From contig NZ_KV786223.1 of the NCBI RefSeq assembly GCF_001806875.1, positions 1 through 50,031 of the forward strand: a stretch of DNA of 50,031 nucleotides. Direction: 5' to 3'. Under the pieces are notes generated by a model that was not told where the DNA came from, did not search any database, and saw only the letters and a list, made by a program, of their open reading frames with translations. The position numbers were made by a program, and so were the translations under genes. Shown in pieces: positions 15,956 through 24,863 of this stretch; position 1 is the stretch's first letter, and each line of letters opens with the position of its first letter. Source of the DNA: Corynebacterium sp. HMSC29G08 (GTDB lineage Bacteria > Actinomycetota > Actinomycetes > Mycobacteriales > Mycobacteriaceae).

Positions 15956-16879
15956 ATGGCACCAAGGAAACCAAAAAAGTCCAAGAAGAAAGAGGTTCTG
16001 CCCGAGGGCATGAGCCGCCGCGAAGCCAAGCTTGCGGCACGCGCAGCTGAGCGCGCACAGTTTGCAAAGGACCCACGCCCGTATGGCGGGTTGGCAATGG
16101 AGACGGACCTGATTGCACTGCAGGAGTTCGTCCCGTCCGCCGTGGCAACGGTAGAGGTCAAGGGCACCCCGGTCAACATTGTGACCGTGCTGCCGGGTGC
16201 TGGTGCGGCGATGGTCCGCCCAGAGGATCAAGGTAGTGAGCGATTCGTGGCGCTGCAGGTCCAGTCCCATTCCCAGAACCCGCACCGTGACTTGGCGTAC
16301 GCGCTGAACTGGGTGCTTGATGCTGAGCCGGGTTCCACGCTGGGCTCGACGGTTGCGGATGGTTCGCAGCCGGAGCTTTCCTCCCTTATCAGCGCGGACG
16401 CGACCCTTTCCATCACCGAACACCAGGACTTCGGCTGGTGGTTTGCAGAGGGCACCGATGTCAGCCCAGAAATCCGCCAGGCAATGGCCCGCGCGAACGA
16501 CGCTGTCTTGCCGTCCACACAGGTCAAGGCAGATGTTCCGGGTACTGCATGGTGGGTCAACCCGGGCGGCGGCAAGGCGCATATCCGCTGGGTGCGCCCG
16601 GAGGAGAACGAAAACCAGATGCTCAACGCCCTGGCACGCATCGCTGCCCGCGGTGAACTGAACCTGGGCGAGGGCACCAAGTTCGCAGGCGCGTTCCGCA
16701 CCCACGGCGTGGTTGTGCCGGTGTGGGACCTGGACCCGTCTGTGGATGCGGCTTCCTACGTTGATGCGCTGGTGACGTTGAACAAGGCGATCGAGGCAGA
16801 GTACGCCAACGACGCTGCATTATCTGCAGACGAGCGCAAACAACTGGACAATATTAAGTCCCGTCAGGTGACTATTTAG
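15956..16879 (+). CDS. DUF5926 family protein
   Basis: 307 residues. A basic N-terminus (MAPRKPKKSKKKEVLPEGMSRREAK) leads into a soluble domain with DRxx-like repeats of Trp and Pro (WWFAEGTDVSP, GTAWWVNPGGGKAHIRW). This is the actinobacterial DUF5926 family, of unknown function; the N-terminus suggests nucleic-acid or ribosome association. TACGAT lies 8 nt before the ATG, fitting a leaderless transcript. It is convergent with hutI, with the stops overlapping by 4 bp. Confidence 0.85.
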   Translation: MAPRKPKKSKKKEVLPEGMSRREAKLAARAAERAQFAKDPRPYGGLAMETDLIALQEFVPSAVATVEVKGTPVNIVTVLPGAGAAMVRPEDQGSERFVALQVQSHSQNPHRDLAYALNWVLDAEPGSTLGSTVADGSQPELSSLISADATLSITEHQDFGWWFAEGTDVSPEIRQAMARANDAVLPSTQVKADVPGTAWWVNPGGGKAHIRWVRPEENENQMLNALARIAARGELNLGEGTKFAGAFRTHGVVVPVWDLDPSVDAASYVDALVTLNKAIEAEYANDAALSADERKQLDNIKSRQVTI

Positions 16880-18069
16880 CCGTAGACCTTCGTGCCGGCC
16901 ACCCAGGTCTGCCACGTAATCGGCATACCTGGGCGGTAGGCCAGGTTGATGGCGTTCTCCGCATCCAGGATGTGCAGGTCCGCGGCCGCGCCGGGCACCA
17001 GCGTGCCCTTAGCCGGGCGGCCCTGCGGGTCCTTGCCGCCGCCGACGTTGTGGCGACGCAGAGCCTGCGCGCCACCCGTGGTGGCGGCTTCGATCGCCTC
17101 GTCGAGCGTGAGGTACTGCTGCAGCACCGCGGTGGTCACGCAGAAGTTCATCGAGGACGTAAAGGACGTGCCCGGGTTCAGGTTGGAGGCGATGGCGACG
17201 GTCACACCCGCGTCCACCAGGCGACGCGCCGGTGCGAGATCCTCGCGCGTGGACAGGTCACAGGCTGGCAGCAGCGTGGCCACGGTCTCCGATCCGGCCA
17301 ACAGCGCCACATCCTCATCAGAGATGTAGTTGACGTGGTCCACGCTGGCCGCGCCCATCTCCACGGCAAGTTTTACACCCGGGCCCTGGCCCAGCTGGTT
17401 GCCGTGCACGCGCACGCCCAGGCCTACCTTTTTGCCCGCCTCAAGCACGCGGCGAGACTGCTCTTCGTTGAACGCGCCGCGCTCGCAGAACACGTCGATC
17501 CACTGCACGTGGTCTTTGACCGCGTCCAGCATCGGGCCGACGACCTCTTCGATGTACTCATCAGCGTCAGCTCCCGGCGGGACCAGGTGGGCGCCCAAAA
17601 ACGTCACCTCATCCACGTGGCGGGCAGCCACCCGCGCGGCCTCCGCCTCAGAGGCGACGTTTAGCCCGTAGCCAGTTTTAGTCTCAAAGGTGGTGGTGCC
17701 ACCCGCATGACCTGCGGCCACACGCTGCGCCACCAACTTATCCAGGCGCTCCTCGTCGGCGGAGCGGGTGGCCTCCATAGTCACCGCGATCCCACCAGCT
17801 GCGTAGGACTCGCCGGCCATGCGGGCCTCGAACTCCTCGGCGCGGTTGCCGTCAAACACCATGTGCGTGTGCGAATCCACCCAACCGGGCAACACCGCGC
17901 GCCCACCAACGTCCACGGTTTCATCCGCGTCTTTGGCCTCCGCGGGGGCTTCGCCGGTGGGGCCGACCCAGGTGATCACGCCGGCGTCGATAAGCAAGGA
18001 AGCTCCCTTGATCGTGCCCAGCTCAGAGACGGTCCGCAGCTCAGAAATACCGGTAATAAAGGTGCTCAT
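16876..18069 (-). CDS. hutI: Imidazolonepropionase
   Basis: 397 residues. It is the third step of histidine degradation: 4-imidazolone-5-propionate to N-formimidoyl-L-glutamate. Metal-binding HTH sits in GWVDSHTHMVFDGNRAEEF, with the substrate loop GGIAVTMEATR and the late SNLNPGTSFTSSM typical of the family. The start MSTFITG follows GAAAGGCACCC; the open frame upstream of it lies within hutU. It lies 31 bp downstream of hutU and is last in the hutU-hutI unit. Confidence 0.96.
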   Translation of the reverse strand: MSTFITGISELRTVSELGTIKGASLLIDAGVITWVGPTGEAPAEAKDADETVDVGGRAVLPGWVDSHTHMVFDGNRAEEFEARMAGESYAAGGIAVTMEATRSADEERLDKLVAQRVAAGHAGGTTTFETKTGYGLNVASEAEAARVAARHVDEVTFLGAHLVPPGADADEYIEEVVGPMLDAVKDHVQWIDVFCERGAFNEEQSRRVLEAGKKVGLGVRVHGNQLGQGPGVKLAVEMGAASVDHVNYISDEDVALLAGSETVATLLPACDLSTREDLAPARRLVDAGVTVAIASNLNPGTSFTSSMNFCVTTAVLQQYLTLDEAIEAATTGGAQALRRHNVGGGKDPQGRPAKGTLVPGAAADLHILDAENAINLAYRPGMPITWQTWVAGTKVYG

Positions 18070-18100
18070 GGGTGCCTTTCGTTGGGTGGTGTGAGGGGGG

Positions 18101-19792
18101 CTAGTCGCGGGCGTTGAACTGCATTGGGATGCGCACGCCGCGCTCCTGAGCGACCTCGTTAGCGCGAGTGTAACCAGCGTCCACGTGGCGGATAACACCC
18201 ATGCCCGGGTCGTTGGTGAGCACAGCCTTGAGCTTCGCCTCTGCAAGCTCGGTGCCGTCTGCCACCGTGACCTGGCCGGTGTGGATGGAACGGCCCATGC
18301 CCACGCCACCACCGTGGTGGATGGACACCCAGGTCGCTCCGCCAGCAACAGCGGTCATGGCGTTGAGCAGTGGCCAGTCAGCTACAGCATCGGTGCCGTC
18401 CAGCATGGACTCGGTCTCGCGGTAAGGAGAGGCCACAGAACCGGAGTCCAGGTGGTCGCGGCCGATAACAATCGGTGCCTTGACCTTGCCTTCCTTGACC
18501 AGGTTGTTGAAGATCACACCGGCCTTGGCACGCTCGCCGTAGCCCAGCCAGCAAATACGTGCCGGCAGGCCCTCGAATTCCACGTACTCCTCAGCGGCAT
18601 CGAGCCAACGGTGCAGGTGCTCGTTGTCCGGGAAGGCCTCCTTGATGGCCTGGTCGGTGACCTTGATGTCCTCCGGGTCGCCGGAGAGCGCAACCCAACG
18701 GAAGGGCCCAAGACCCTCGCAGAACAGCGGGCGGATGTAGGCCGGGACGAAGCCCGGGAATTCGAAGGCGCGGTTGTAGCCGGCCTTGCGGGCCTCATCA
18801 CGAATGGAGTTGCCGTAATCAAATACCTCGGCGCCCTCGTCTTGGAACTCCACCATCGCCTGGACTTGCACGGCCATGGCCTCGCGGGCCTTCTTGGTAA
18901 AGGTCACCGGGTCAGCGGCAGCCTCGGTGTGCCATTCCGCCACGGTGTGCTCAGTGGGCAGGTAAGACAGCGGGTCATGCGCAGAGGTCTGGTCAGTGAC
19001 AATGTCCACGGTCAGCTCGCCTGCGCGGTGGCGGCGCAGCATCTCCGGGAATACCTCAGCGGCGTTGCCTACCAGGCCAACAGACAGCGCACGCTTCTCG
19101 TCCTTCGCGTCGGTGACCAGCTTGATTGCTTCCTCAAGGTCGGTGGTTACCTCATCCAGGTAGCGCTTTGCTTGCCGACGCTTCAAGCGCGTCTCATCCA
19201 CATCCACAATCAAGCACGCACCACCGTTGAGGGTGACGGACAGCGGCTGTGCGCCACCCATGCCGCCGCAGCCGCCGGTCAGCGTCAAAGTGCCTGCGAG
19301 TGTGCCGTTGAAGCGCTTCTTCGCCACCGCGGCGAAGGTCTCGTAGGTGCCCTGCAGAATGCCTTGGGTGGCGATGTAAATCCAGGAGCCGGCCGTCATC
19401 TGGCCGTACATCATCAGACCCTCGTCTTCGAGCTTGCGGAAGTGCTCCCAGTTCGCCCAGTCGCCCACCAGGTTGGAGTTGGCAATGAGCACGCGTGGGG
19501 CCCACTCGTTGGTTTTCCACACGCCGACCGGCTTGCCGGACTGGACCAAGAGCGTCTCGTCGGACTCGAGGTTCTTCAGCGTATCGACGATCGCGTCAAA
19601 CGCCTCCCAGCTACGTGCCGCACGACCGGTGCCGCCGTAGACCACCAGCTCATCGGGGCGCTCCGCAACCTCGGGGTCAAGGTTGTTGTGCAGCATGCGC
19701 AGCGGGGCCTCGGTCTGCCAGGACTTTGCAGTGATCTCAGTGCCTCGCGGTGAGCGGACTTCGCGTGCGCCTTCGGACCAGTTCTTCGACAT
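18101..19792 (-). CDS. hutU: Urocanate hydratase
   Basis: 563 residues. It converts urocanate to imidazolone propionate using tightly bound NAD+. The family blocks are present: [36 protein letters not shown], the glycine-rich [35 protein letters not shown] and the late [15 protein letters not shown]. The start MSKNW has AAGGAG 8 nt upstream; the 35-codon extension above it is repetitive intergenic DNA. A 182-bp gap separates it from hutH, unusually large for an operon, and carries repeats and operator-like sites, so hutUI probably has its own control. Confidence 0.97.
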   Translation of the reverse strand: MSKNWSEGAREVRSPRGTEITAKSWQTEAPLRMLHNNLDPEVAERPDELVVYGGTGRAARSWEAFDAIVDTLKNLESDETLLVQSGKPVGVWKTNEWAPRVLIANSNLVGDWANWEHFRKLEDEGLMMYGQMTAGSWIYIATQGILQGTYETFAAVAKKRFNGTLAGTLTLTGGCGGMGGAQPLSVTLNGGACLIVDVDETRLKRRQAKRYLDEVTTDLEEAIKLVTDAKDEKRALSVGLVGNAAEVFPEMLRRHRAGELTVDIVTDQTSAHDPLSYLPTEHTVAEWHTEAAADPVTFTKKAREAMAVQVQAMVEFQDEGAEVFDYGNSIRDEARKAGYNRAFEFPGFVPAYIRPLFCEGLGPFRWVALSGDPEDIKVTDQAIKEAFPDNEHLHRWLDAAEEYVEFEGLPARICWLGYGERAKAGVIFNNLVKEGKVKAPIVIGRDHLDSGSVASPYRETESMLDGTDAVADWPLLNAMTAVAGGATWVSIHHGGGVGMGRSIHTGQVTVADGTELAEAKLKAVLTNDPGMGVIRHVDAGYTRANEVAQERGVRIPMQFNARD

Positions 19793-19830
19793 GGGACGAC
19801 TCCTTCGGATCTTCGAGGTCCCAACAATGC

Positions 19831-19854
19831 GACCGCAGTTGGGACCGCAGTTGG
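19831..19854. repeat. 12-bp direct repeat x2 upstream of hutU
   Basis: GACCGCAGTTGG is repeated exactly and followed by a degraded third unit, GACTGTGGTTTGG. It lies 39 bp above the hutU start, in the likely promoter or leader. Confidence 0.8.
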
Positions 19855-19874
19855 GACTGTGGTTTGGGTCACTA

Positions 19875-19896
19875 TGAGGGCAGATTAGTGCCCTCA
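19875..19896. promoter_or_regulatory. Perfect 8-bp inverted repeat in the hutH-hutU gap
   Basis: TGAGGGCA-GATTAG-TGCCCTCA. No T-run follows on either strand, so an operator or attenuator is more likely than an intrinsic terminator. Confidence 0.5.
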
Positions 19897-19928
19897 CGTG
19901 GGGACCGACAGGGGTCGTGGCGTCGATT

Positions 19929-19945
19929 AGTCTGGCATGCGAGAC
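19929..19945. promoter_or_regulatory. Candidate HutR operator upstream of hutU
   Basis: AGTCTGGcatgCGAGAC; its core TCTnGCATGCnAGA is a near-palindrome. The same AGTCTGGnnnnCGAGAC occurs at 24745-24761 between the two transporter genes and nowhere else that I could find. It resembles the TCTG-n6-CCAGA-type motif reported for the corynebacterial hut regulator. Binding is inferred. Confidence 0.5.
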
Positions 19946-19974
19946 GCTCGAGGCCGTGGCTAGCGCAGTTCTGG

Positions 19975-21522
19975 CTAGCGCAGTTCGCCCACCACGGCCT
20001 CGACGGCGGTGACAAACTTGCCGCTTTGCACCAGATCAACGGCGTGCGTGATCTCGGGTGCAAGGAAGCGGTCCGTGCCCGGGCCCTCCACGTGGGTGCG
20101 CAAAAGGTCAACCGCGGCCTGCGTGCCCGGTGCGCAGGCGCCGTCGCGCATGTCCAGCGCACGTGCCGCTGTGAGAATCTCAACTGCCAGCACGCGCTGC
20201 AGCCCGTCGACGGCGCGGCGCAGCTTGCGGCCGGCCGCCCAGCCCATGGACACATGGTCTTCCTGCATTGCGGATGACGGGATCGAATCTGCAGAGGCGG
20301 GCACGGCGCAGCGCTTCAGTTCGCTGACAATGCCAGCGGCGGTGTATTGCGCGATCATGTGGCCGGAATCCACACCCGGGTCGTCCGCAAGAAACGCGTT
20401 CAGACCGCGGTTGCGCGCGGTGTCCAGGAAGCGGTCGGTGCGCCTTTCGCTAATAGACGCCAGGTCAGCCACCACCACCGCCAAAAAGTCCAACACATAC
20501 GCCACGGGCGCGCCGTGGAAGTTGCCGTTGGAGGTCACGCGCCCGTCGAGGGCTACGACCGGGTTGTCAATGGCGGAGGCCAGCTCGCGCGAGGCCACCA
20601 GGGCTGCGTGGTCAACGGTGTCGCGGAAACCGCCCGCAACCTGGGGTGCGCAGCGCACCGAGTACGCGTCCTGCACCTGCTTCTGGCGGAATTCCTCGGC
20701 GGCACGTGCGAGGATCTCGGAGCCGTCGGCCACGGTGCGAATGTTGTACGCCGCATCTGCCTGGCCCGGGTGGGGGCGCAGCTGCTGCAAGTCATCGGCG
20801 AACACGGTGAGCGTGCCGGTAAGACCTTCCACCGTCATTGCGGTGGCAATGTCTGCAACCTTTGCTGCTGCGCGCAGATCCGTAATTGCCAGGCATAGCA
20901 TGCCCAGCATGCCGTCGGTGCCGTTGATCAGCGCCAGACCTTCCTTCTCCTGGAGTACCAGCGGCTCAATACCTGCATCCGCCAGGGCATCGGCAGCGCT
21001 GACGATTGGGCCGCCGCCCACACGTACGTCGCCTTCGCCCAGCAGCGCGAGCGCGCAGTGCGCGAGCGGTGCGAGGTCACCAGAGCAACCGAGCGAGCCG
21101 TACTCGTGCACCACCGGGGTGATGCCGGCGTTCAAAACCGCAGCGTAAGTCTCCGCCACGACTGGGCGCACGCCGGTGCGGCCAGTGCACAGCGTGGACA
21201 GGCGAAGCAGCATGGTGGCGCGTACTACTTCCTGCTCTACCTCAGTGCCGGAGCCTGCGGCATGGGAGCGCACGAGCGAGACCTGCAGCTGCTCGCGCAG
21301 CTCGTGCGGGATGTGGCGGCGGGCAAGTGCGCCGAAACCGGTGGAGATGCCGTAAACCGGGGTCGGGTCTTCGGCGAGCTCTTCAACGCGAGCTCGCGTT
21401 TCTGCGATTGCTGTAATGGCTTCAGTGGCAATGGAAACCTGAGCGTTTTCACGGGCAACGGCGACAACGTCTGCGATGCTCAGTGCGCCGATACCTACCT
21501 GCACAGTGGTCGTCTGGTTCAT
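19975..21522 (-). CDS. hutH: Histidine ammonia-lyase
   Basis: 515 residues. It is the first step of histidine use: histidine to trans-urocanate and ammonia. The MIO-forming triad reads Cys146-Ser147-Gly148 ([14 protein letters not shown]) instead of Ala-Ser-Gly; streptomycete HutH enzymes as I remember them have the same CSG, so it should be active. Other signatures are [20 protein letters not shown] and [13 protein letters not shown]. The start MNQTTTVQ lies 10 bp after the regulator stop, so hutR and hutH are probably one transcript. Confidence 0.97.
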   Translation of the reverse strand: MNQTTTVQVGIGALSIADVVAVARENAQVSIATEAITAIAETRARVEELAEDPTPVYGISTGFGALARRHIPHELREQLQVSLVRSHAAGSGTEVEQEVVRATMLLRLSTLCTGRTGVRPVVAETYAAVLNAGITPVVHEYGSLGCSGDLAPLAHCALALLGEGDVRVGGGPIVSAADALADAGIEPLVLQEKEGLALINGTDGMLGMLCLAITDLRAAAKVADIATAMTVEGLTGTLTVFADDLQQLRPHPGQADAAYNIRTVADGSEILARAAEEFRQKQVQDAYSVRCAPQVAGGFRDTVDHAALVASRELASAIDNPVVALDGRVTSNGNFHGAPVAYVLDFLAVVVADLASISERRTDRFLDTARNRGLNAFLADDPGVDSGHMIAQYTAAGIVSELKRCAVPASADSIPSSAMQEDHVSMGWAAGRKLRRAVDGLQRVLAVEILTAARALDMRDGACAPGTQAAVDLLRTHVEGPGTDRFLAPEITHAVDLVQSGKFVTAVEAVVGELR

Positions 21523-21532
21523 GCGCCAAACT

Positions 21533-22276
21533 CTAGCGTTTATCAAAGAACTTCCGCGCCAAAATCTCAGCAGCTTCTTTCAACGCGCTTACAAGCTGCT
21601 GTTTCTTCGCGGCATCGTTGTGAAGCGGGAAGGTCACCGCCACCGCTGCGGCCGGCCGCTGGAGGTGATCAAGCACGGCAACGGCAATGCTTTCTTGGCC
21701 ACGGGCAACCTCCTCGGTTTCCGTGGACCAGCCGCGCTGGCGTACCTGCTCTAGCTGCTGTTGCAGGTCTTTATAGAGCGGCTGGTTTTCAGAGGTAGCA
21801 AAAATAGCGCGCAGCTCAGACTCGGGCAGATGCGCCAACATTGCACGCCCAGAGGCGGTGCGCAGCGCCGGCAAGCGAACGCCCTTCACAGTGACCAGCG
21901 AGACCGCGCCGGGTGCGCGTGCTTCGTGGAGGTAGAGCACCTCCGTACCGGCGAGGCGCGACAGGTGGGTGGAGCCGCCCGCCATCGCAGCGATCTCCTC
22001 CAGGGATTTTGCCGCCATGCGCACCAAGGGCTGCTGCGTGGTGTACGCCTGGCTCATTTGGTAGGCAGCCAGCCCCAAGCCGTAGGTGCTGGGGTGATCA
22101 AGGTGGACCACATACCCAGAATCTTCTAGTTCCCGCAGCAGGTGGTAGGTGGTTGAACGAGGCAGGTTGAGCTCGTGCGTGATGCGGCGTGCGGAAATCG
22201 GTGTGTCTGTGCTTGCTAGCAGCGTCAGGATACGCAGCACGTTGCGCGCGGCGGGTACCTGAGGCTTTTCCGTCAT
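21533..22276 (-). CDS. hutR: IclR-family regulator of histidine utilisation
   Basis: 247 residues. The N-terminal winged helix (NVLRILTLLASTDTPISARRITHELNLPRSTTYHLLRELEDSGYV, about 12-60) is followed by an IclR effector domain (about 75-245). Its place between hutH and the divergent hutG marks it as the hut regulator; IclR-type HutR is known from Corynebacterium. The start MTEKPQ has TATACT 8 nt upstream, so its mRNA is probably leaderless. The long upstream extension is antisense to hutG and is rejected. Effector is probably histidine or urocanate, not shown here. Confidence 0.9.
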   Translation of the reverse strand: MTEKPQVPAARNVLRILTLLASTDTPISARRITHELNLPRSTTYHLLRELEDSGYVVHLDHPSTYGLGLAAYQMSQAYTTQQPLVRMAAKSLEEIAAMAGGSTHLSRLAGTEVLYLHEARAPGAVSLVTVKGVRLPALRTASGRAMLAHLPESELRAIFATSENQPLYKDLQQQLEQVRQRGWSTETEEVARGQESIAVAVLDHLQRPAAAVAVTFPLHNDAAKKQQLVSALKEAAEILARKFFDKR

Positions 22277-22334
22277 ACCCCGCAAGTATATCTGCGTGTA
22301 TAAGCTGTGCCGTATGCATGCAGAAGGCACTGGT
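22277..22334. promoter_or_regulatory. Compact divergent promoter hutR/hutG
   Basis: The minus-strand -10 TATACT (22290-22285) and the plus-strand -10 TATAAG (22299-22304) are only 8 bp apart, so the regulator and hutG share one control region. TATA-n8-TATA symmetry is visible, but the TCTGG-type site found elsewhere is absent here. Confidence 0.55.
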
Positions 22335-23258
22335 ATGAGTTTGGATACGGGGTGGCAGGGCCGCGAGGACGGCCCGCGATGGCACCACATTGTCACGTCT
22401 GAGACCCCTACTGACGGGGTTGCCTTGGTAGGTTTTTCTTCTGACGAGGGGGTTCGTCGCAACGAAGGCCGCGTTGGTGCTGCCGCAGGCCCGGCCGCCC
22501 TTCGCGCCGCGCTGAGTGGTTTTGCAGTGCAGGAGCCCTTTTTGCTTGCCGACGCTGGCGATATCTCCACCCACGGCACCGACCTTGAATCCGCCCAACG
22601 CGAACTCAGCGATACCGTTCGCGACCTCATCGCCGCAGGCAACCTTGTCGTTGTGCTGGGCGGTGGCCACGAGACGTCATTTGCCTCCCACCGCGGTGCC
22701 TACGAGACGCTAGGGAACCTGCAGATTGTGAACTTTGATGCGCACTTTGACCTGCGCCAAGCAAACCAGCCGACTTCGGGCACGCCATTTCTGCAAATTG
22801 CTGATCTTGTGGGCAAAGAAGCCTTCGACTACTCAGTCATTGGCATTTCCAAGCCGAACAACACGAAGGTGCTCTTCGATACCGCCGAGGAGCTCGGTGT
22901 GCGCGTTGTTTTGGATGAGGAGCTGCTTGGCCTTTCCCCGCAGCAGGCGGCCGATCAGGCGCTTGAGTCCGTGGCCGGTGACAAGCCGATCCACCTGAGC
23001 ATTGATCTGGACCTGCTGCCGGCATGGGTGGCGCCGGGCGTTTCCGCACCGGCAGGCCTGGGTGTTGCGTTGGAGCAGGTCTACGCCATGGTGAAAGCCG
23101 TCGCCTCCACCGGCCGCGTCCGTCTGGTGGACGTGGTTGAGCTCAACCCCACCTACGACATTGATGGGCGCACCGCCAAGGTGGCGGCACGCCTGATTGA
23201 AACGATTGTGGGGGCGGTTAGCGTGGCGTCAATAAGCAAAAAGCCCCTAGAACACTAA
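22335..23258 (+). CDS. hutG: Formimidoylglutamase
   Basis: 307 residues. It hydrolyses N-formimidoyl-L-glutamate to glutamate and formamide, finishing the pathway. Arginase-fold Mn2+ motifs are present: GGGHETSF, NFDAHFDLR and SIDLDLLPAW. The ATG 22335 is favoured because GAAGG lies 8 nt upstream; ATG 22314 would add seven residues from a nearly leaderless mRNA. It is divergent from hutR, and its 3' end overlaps the YjiH-family gene by 12 bp (convergent). Confidence 0.94.
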   Translation: MSLDTGWQGREDGPRWHHIVTSETPTDGVALVGFSSDEGVRRNEGRVGAAAGPAALRAALSGFAVQEPFLLADAGDISTHGTDLESAQRELSDTVRDLIAAGNLVVVLGGGHETSFASHRGAYETLGNLQIVNFDAHFDLRQANQPTSGTPFLQIADLVGKEAFDYSVIGISKPNNTKVLFDTAEELGVRVVLDEELLGLSPQQAADQALESVAGDKPIHLSIDLDLLPAWVAPGVSAPAGLGVALEQVYAMVKAVASTGRVRLVDVVELNPTYDIDGRTAKVAARLIETIVGAVSVASISKKPLEH

Positions 23259-24668
23259 GTGCGCAACCGGCACGGTGATGACCACCGTGAGCACCACCCG
23301 GATGAACCAGATCACGACTATCTTGGTCACATTCAGCGGAATGTCGGTGGCTAGCACCGCCGGCACCATCGCTGAGAAAAAGAAGATCTGACTCACGCAC
23401 ACCACCGCAACCGTGAACTTGAGCACCATGCTGTCAGTGCCGGCGACCAGCGTGGCGGGCAGGAACATCTCTGCAAGACCGGATGCAAGCGCACCGGAAG
23501 TTGCCCACGGATCCGGCAGGCGAAGCAGCCACACCACCGGGTAGAACACCACACCAAGCGCCTTAAACACTGGCGTGTAGGTAGCAAGGGTCAGGCCAAT
23601 CACACCCACGGACATGATGCCCGGGATCACCTGCACCGCCATGGTCAACCCGTCGCGGAAATTTACCCACAGCACCTTCGGTAGGGACTCCGCGCGCGCC
23701 AACTCACGTTTCGCCTCATTCCACGCAGCGTTGAAGCGATTGCTGCTGATCTGCTGCTCTGGGTGCGGCTGCGCGCCGGGGTAGTAGTCCTCAGACATGC
23801 GGCTAATGGGAGGAATGCGCACCATGATCGCGGTGACAATGAACGTAATAATAAAGGTCAGCCAGAAATACGTCAGCCAGTAATCCATCAGGTCAAGCGT
23901 CTTGGCAACAATGACCATGAACGTTGCAGAGACCGTAGAAAACCCCGCGGCGACGATGGAGGCTTCCTTGCCGTTGTAGTTGCCGGACTTGTACATGCGG
24001 TCCGTAATCAACAAGCCCAAGGAATAGGAGCCGAGGAACGAGGCGACGGCGTCGACGGCGGATTTACCCGGTGTCTTAAACACCGGGCGCATAATCGGCT
24101 GCACCATCACGCCGATGAATTCCATGAGGCCGAAGCCAACCAACAGGCCGAGGAAGATCGCGCCAACAGGAATCAACAGGCCAACAGAGATCACAAGTTT
24201 GTTCAGAATGAACGGGCCAATGTCCGGGTTGTGCAGAAACGCCGGGCCGAAATCAAAGACCAACATCGCGCACAGCACGACCGCAAGTATGGAGAGGAAA
24301 GCGAAGATTGTGCGTGCGTAATCTTCCTTCCAGCGGCCGGAAACGAACTGGTAAATCGTGCCCGCAACGATGGCCGCAAGGGCGAGATAGCCGGTACCAG
24401 GGCCAAGCGTGGCAATAATCCAGCTGACAATGTGGTCCAACAGAATCGTGTTCTTTTCCCCAACGGTAAATGGGATGAAGAAGGCGAAGATGCCAATGCC
24501 CGAGTAGAGGAATAAACGCCACAGATGCGGCGCATGGACGGGACCAGAGTCAGTTGCTGTTGGGTTTGTTTCGGCGTCTATCTGCGCTTCCGACATTGCG
24601 GGTATGTTTTTCACGTTATAGGCCGGGCGCAGTTTGCTGCGGTGAATTTGCTGGTGGTGGTTTTCCAC
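23247..24668 (-). CDS. YjiH-family nucleoside-recognition (Gate) membrane protein
   Basis: 473 residues and about ten to eleven membrane helices, with two Gate-like halves (GSYSLGLLITDRMYKSGNYNGKEASIVAAGFSTVSATFM is the first; SGALASGLAEMFLPATLVAGTD the second). YjiH proteins are often found beside hut genes and are suspected transporters for histidine or its breakdown products; this context fits. The start is set at GTG 24668 because GAAAGGAG lies 7 nt upstream, giving MENHHQQIHRSKLRPAYNVK; an internal ATG (24596) is weaker. It is divergent from the AGCS transporter. Confidence 0.85.
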   Translation of the reverse strand: MENHHQQIHRSKLRPAYNVKNIPAMSEAQIDAETNPTATDSGPVHAPHLWRLFLYSGIGIFAFFIPFTVGEKNTILLDHIVSWIIATLGPGTGYLALAAIVAGTIYQFVSGRWKEDYARTIFAFLSILAVVLCAMLVFDFGPAFLHNPDIGPFILNKLVISVGLLIPVGAIFLGLLVGFGLMEFIGVMVQPIMRPVFKTPGKSAVDAVASFLGSYSLGLLITDRMYKSGNYNGKEASIVAAGFSTVSATFMVIVAKTLDLMDYWLTYFWLTFIITFIVTAIMVRIPPISRMSEDYYPGAQPHPEQQISSNRFNAAWNEAKRELARAESLPKVLWVNFRDGLTMAVQVIPGIMSVGVIGLTLATYTPVFKALGVVFYPVVWLLRLPDPWATSGALASGLAEMFLPATLVAGTDSMVLKFTVAVVCVSQIFFFSAMVPAVLATDIPLNVTKIVVIWFIRVVLTVVITVPVAHLVF

Positions 24669-24744
24669 GGACGGACTCCTTTCACAGGGTTTCCCGATTG
24701 TCTCGTGAAGTAGGTCACGAATGTAATGGGTTGTGAAATGCATC

Positions 24745-24761
24745 AGTCTGGTGACCGAGAC
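24745..24761. promoter_or_regulatory. Second AGTCTGGnnnnCGAGAC site
   Basis: The same 13 fixed bases as at 19929-19945, placed 77 bp above the YjiH-family start and 103 bp above the AGCS start. It suggests the transporter pair is under the hut regulator. A GlxR-like half site TGTGA at 24732 overlaps its left side. Confidence 0.45.
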
Positions 24762-24818
24762 AAAGAAATTTTCCCCAATGTGACCCGCGGCACACAGTTA
24801 TGGCCTAGATTCTCTAAA

Positions 24819-24838
24819 TACGTATTCCCCGATACGTA
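24819..24838. promoter_or_regulatory. Inverted repeat upstream of the AGCS transporter
   Basis: TACGTAT-TCCCCG-ATACGTA, perfect 7-bp arms, 25 bp before the GTG. It probably lies in the leader or over the promoter and could be an operator; the regulator is unknown. Confidence 0.45.
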
Positions 24839-24863
24839 ACGCCTGGATACTTAAGGAGCGTCC

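Noticed and set aside
18185..19753. 522-codon open frame on the plus strand
   Set aside because: It lies fully antisense to hutU, whose protein motifs are unmistakable; GC-rich third positions create such mirror frames.
22277..22642. N-terminal extension of the IclR regulator
   Set aside because: It is antisense to hutG; the winged helix begins directly after the MTEKPQ start.
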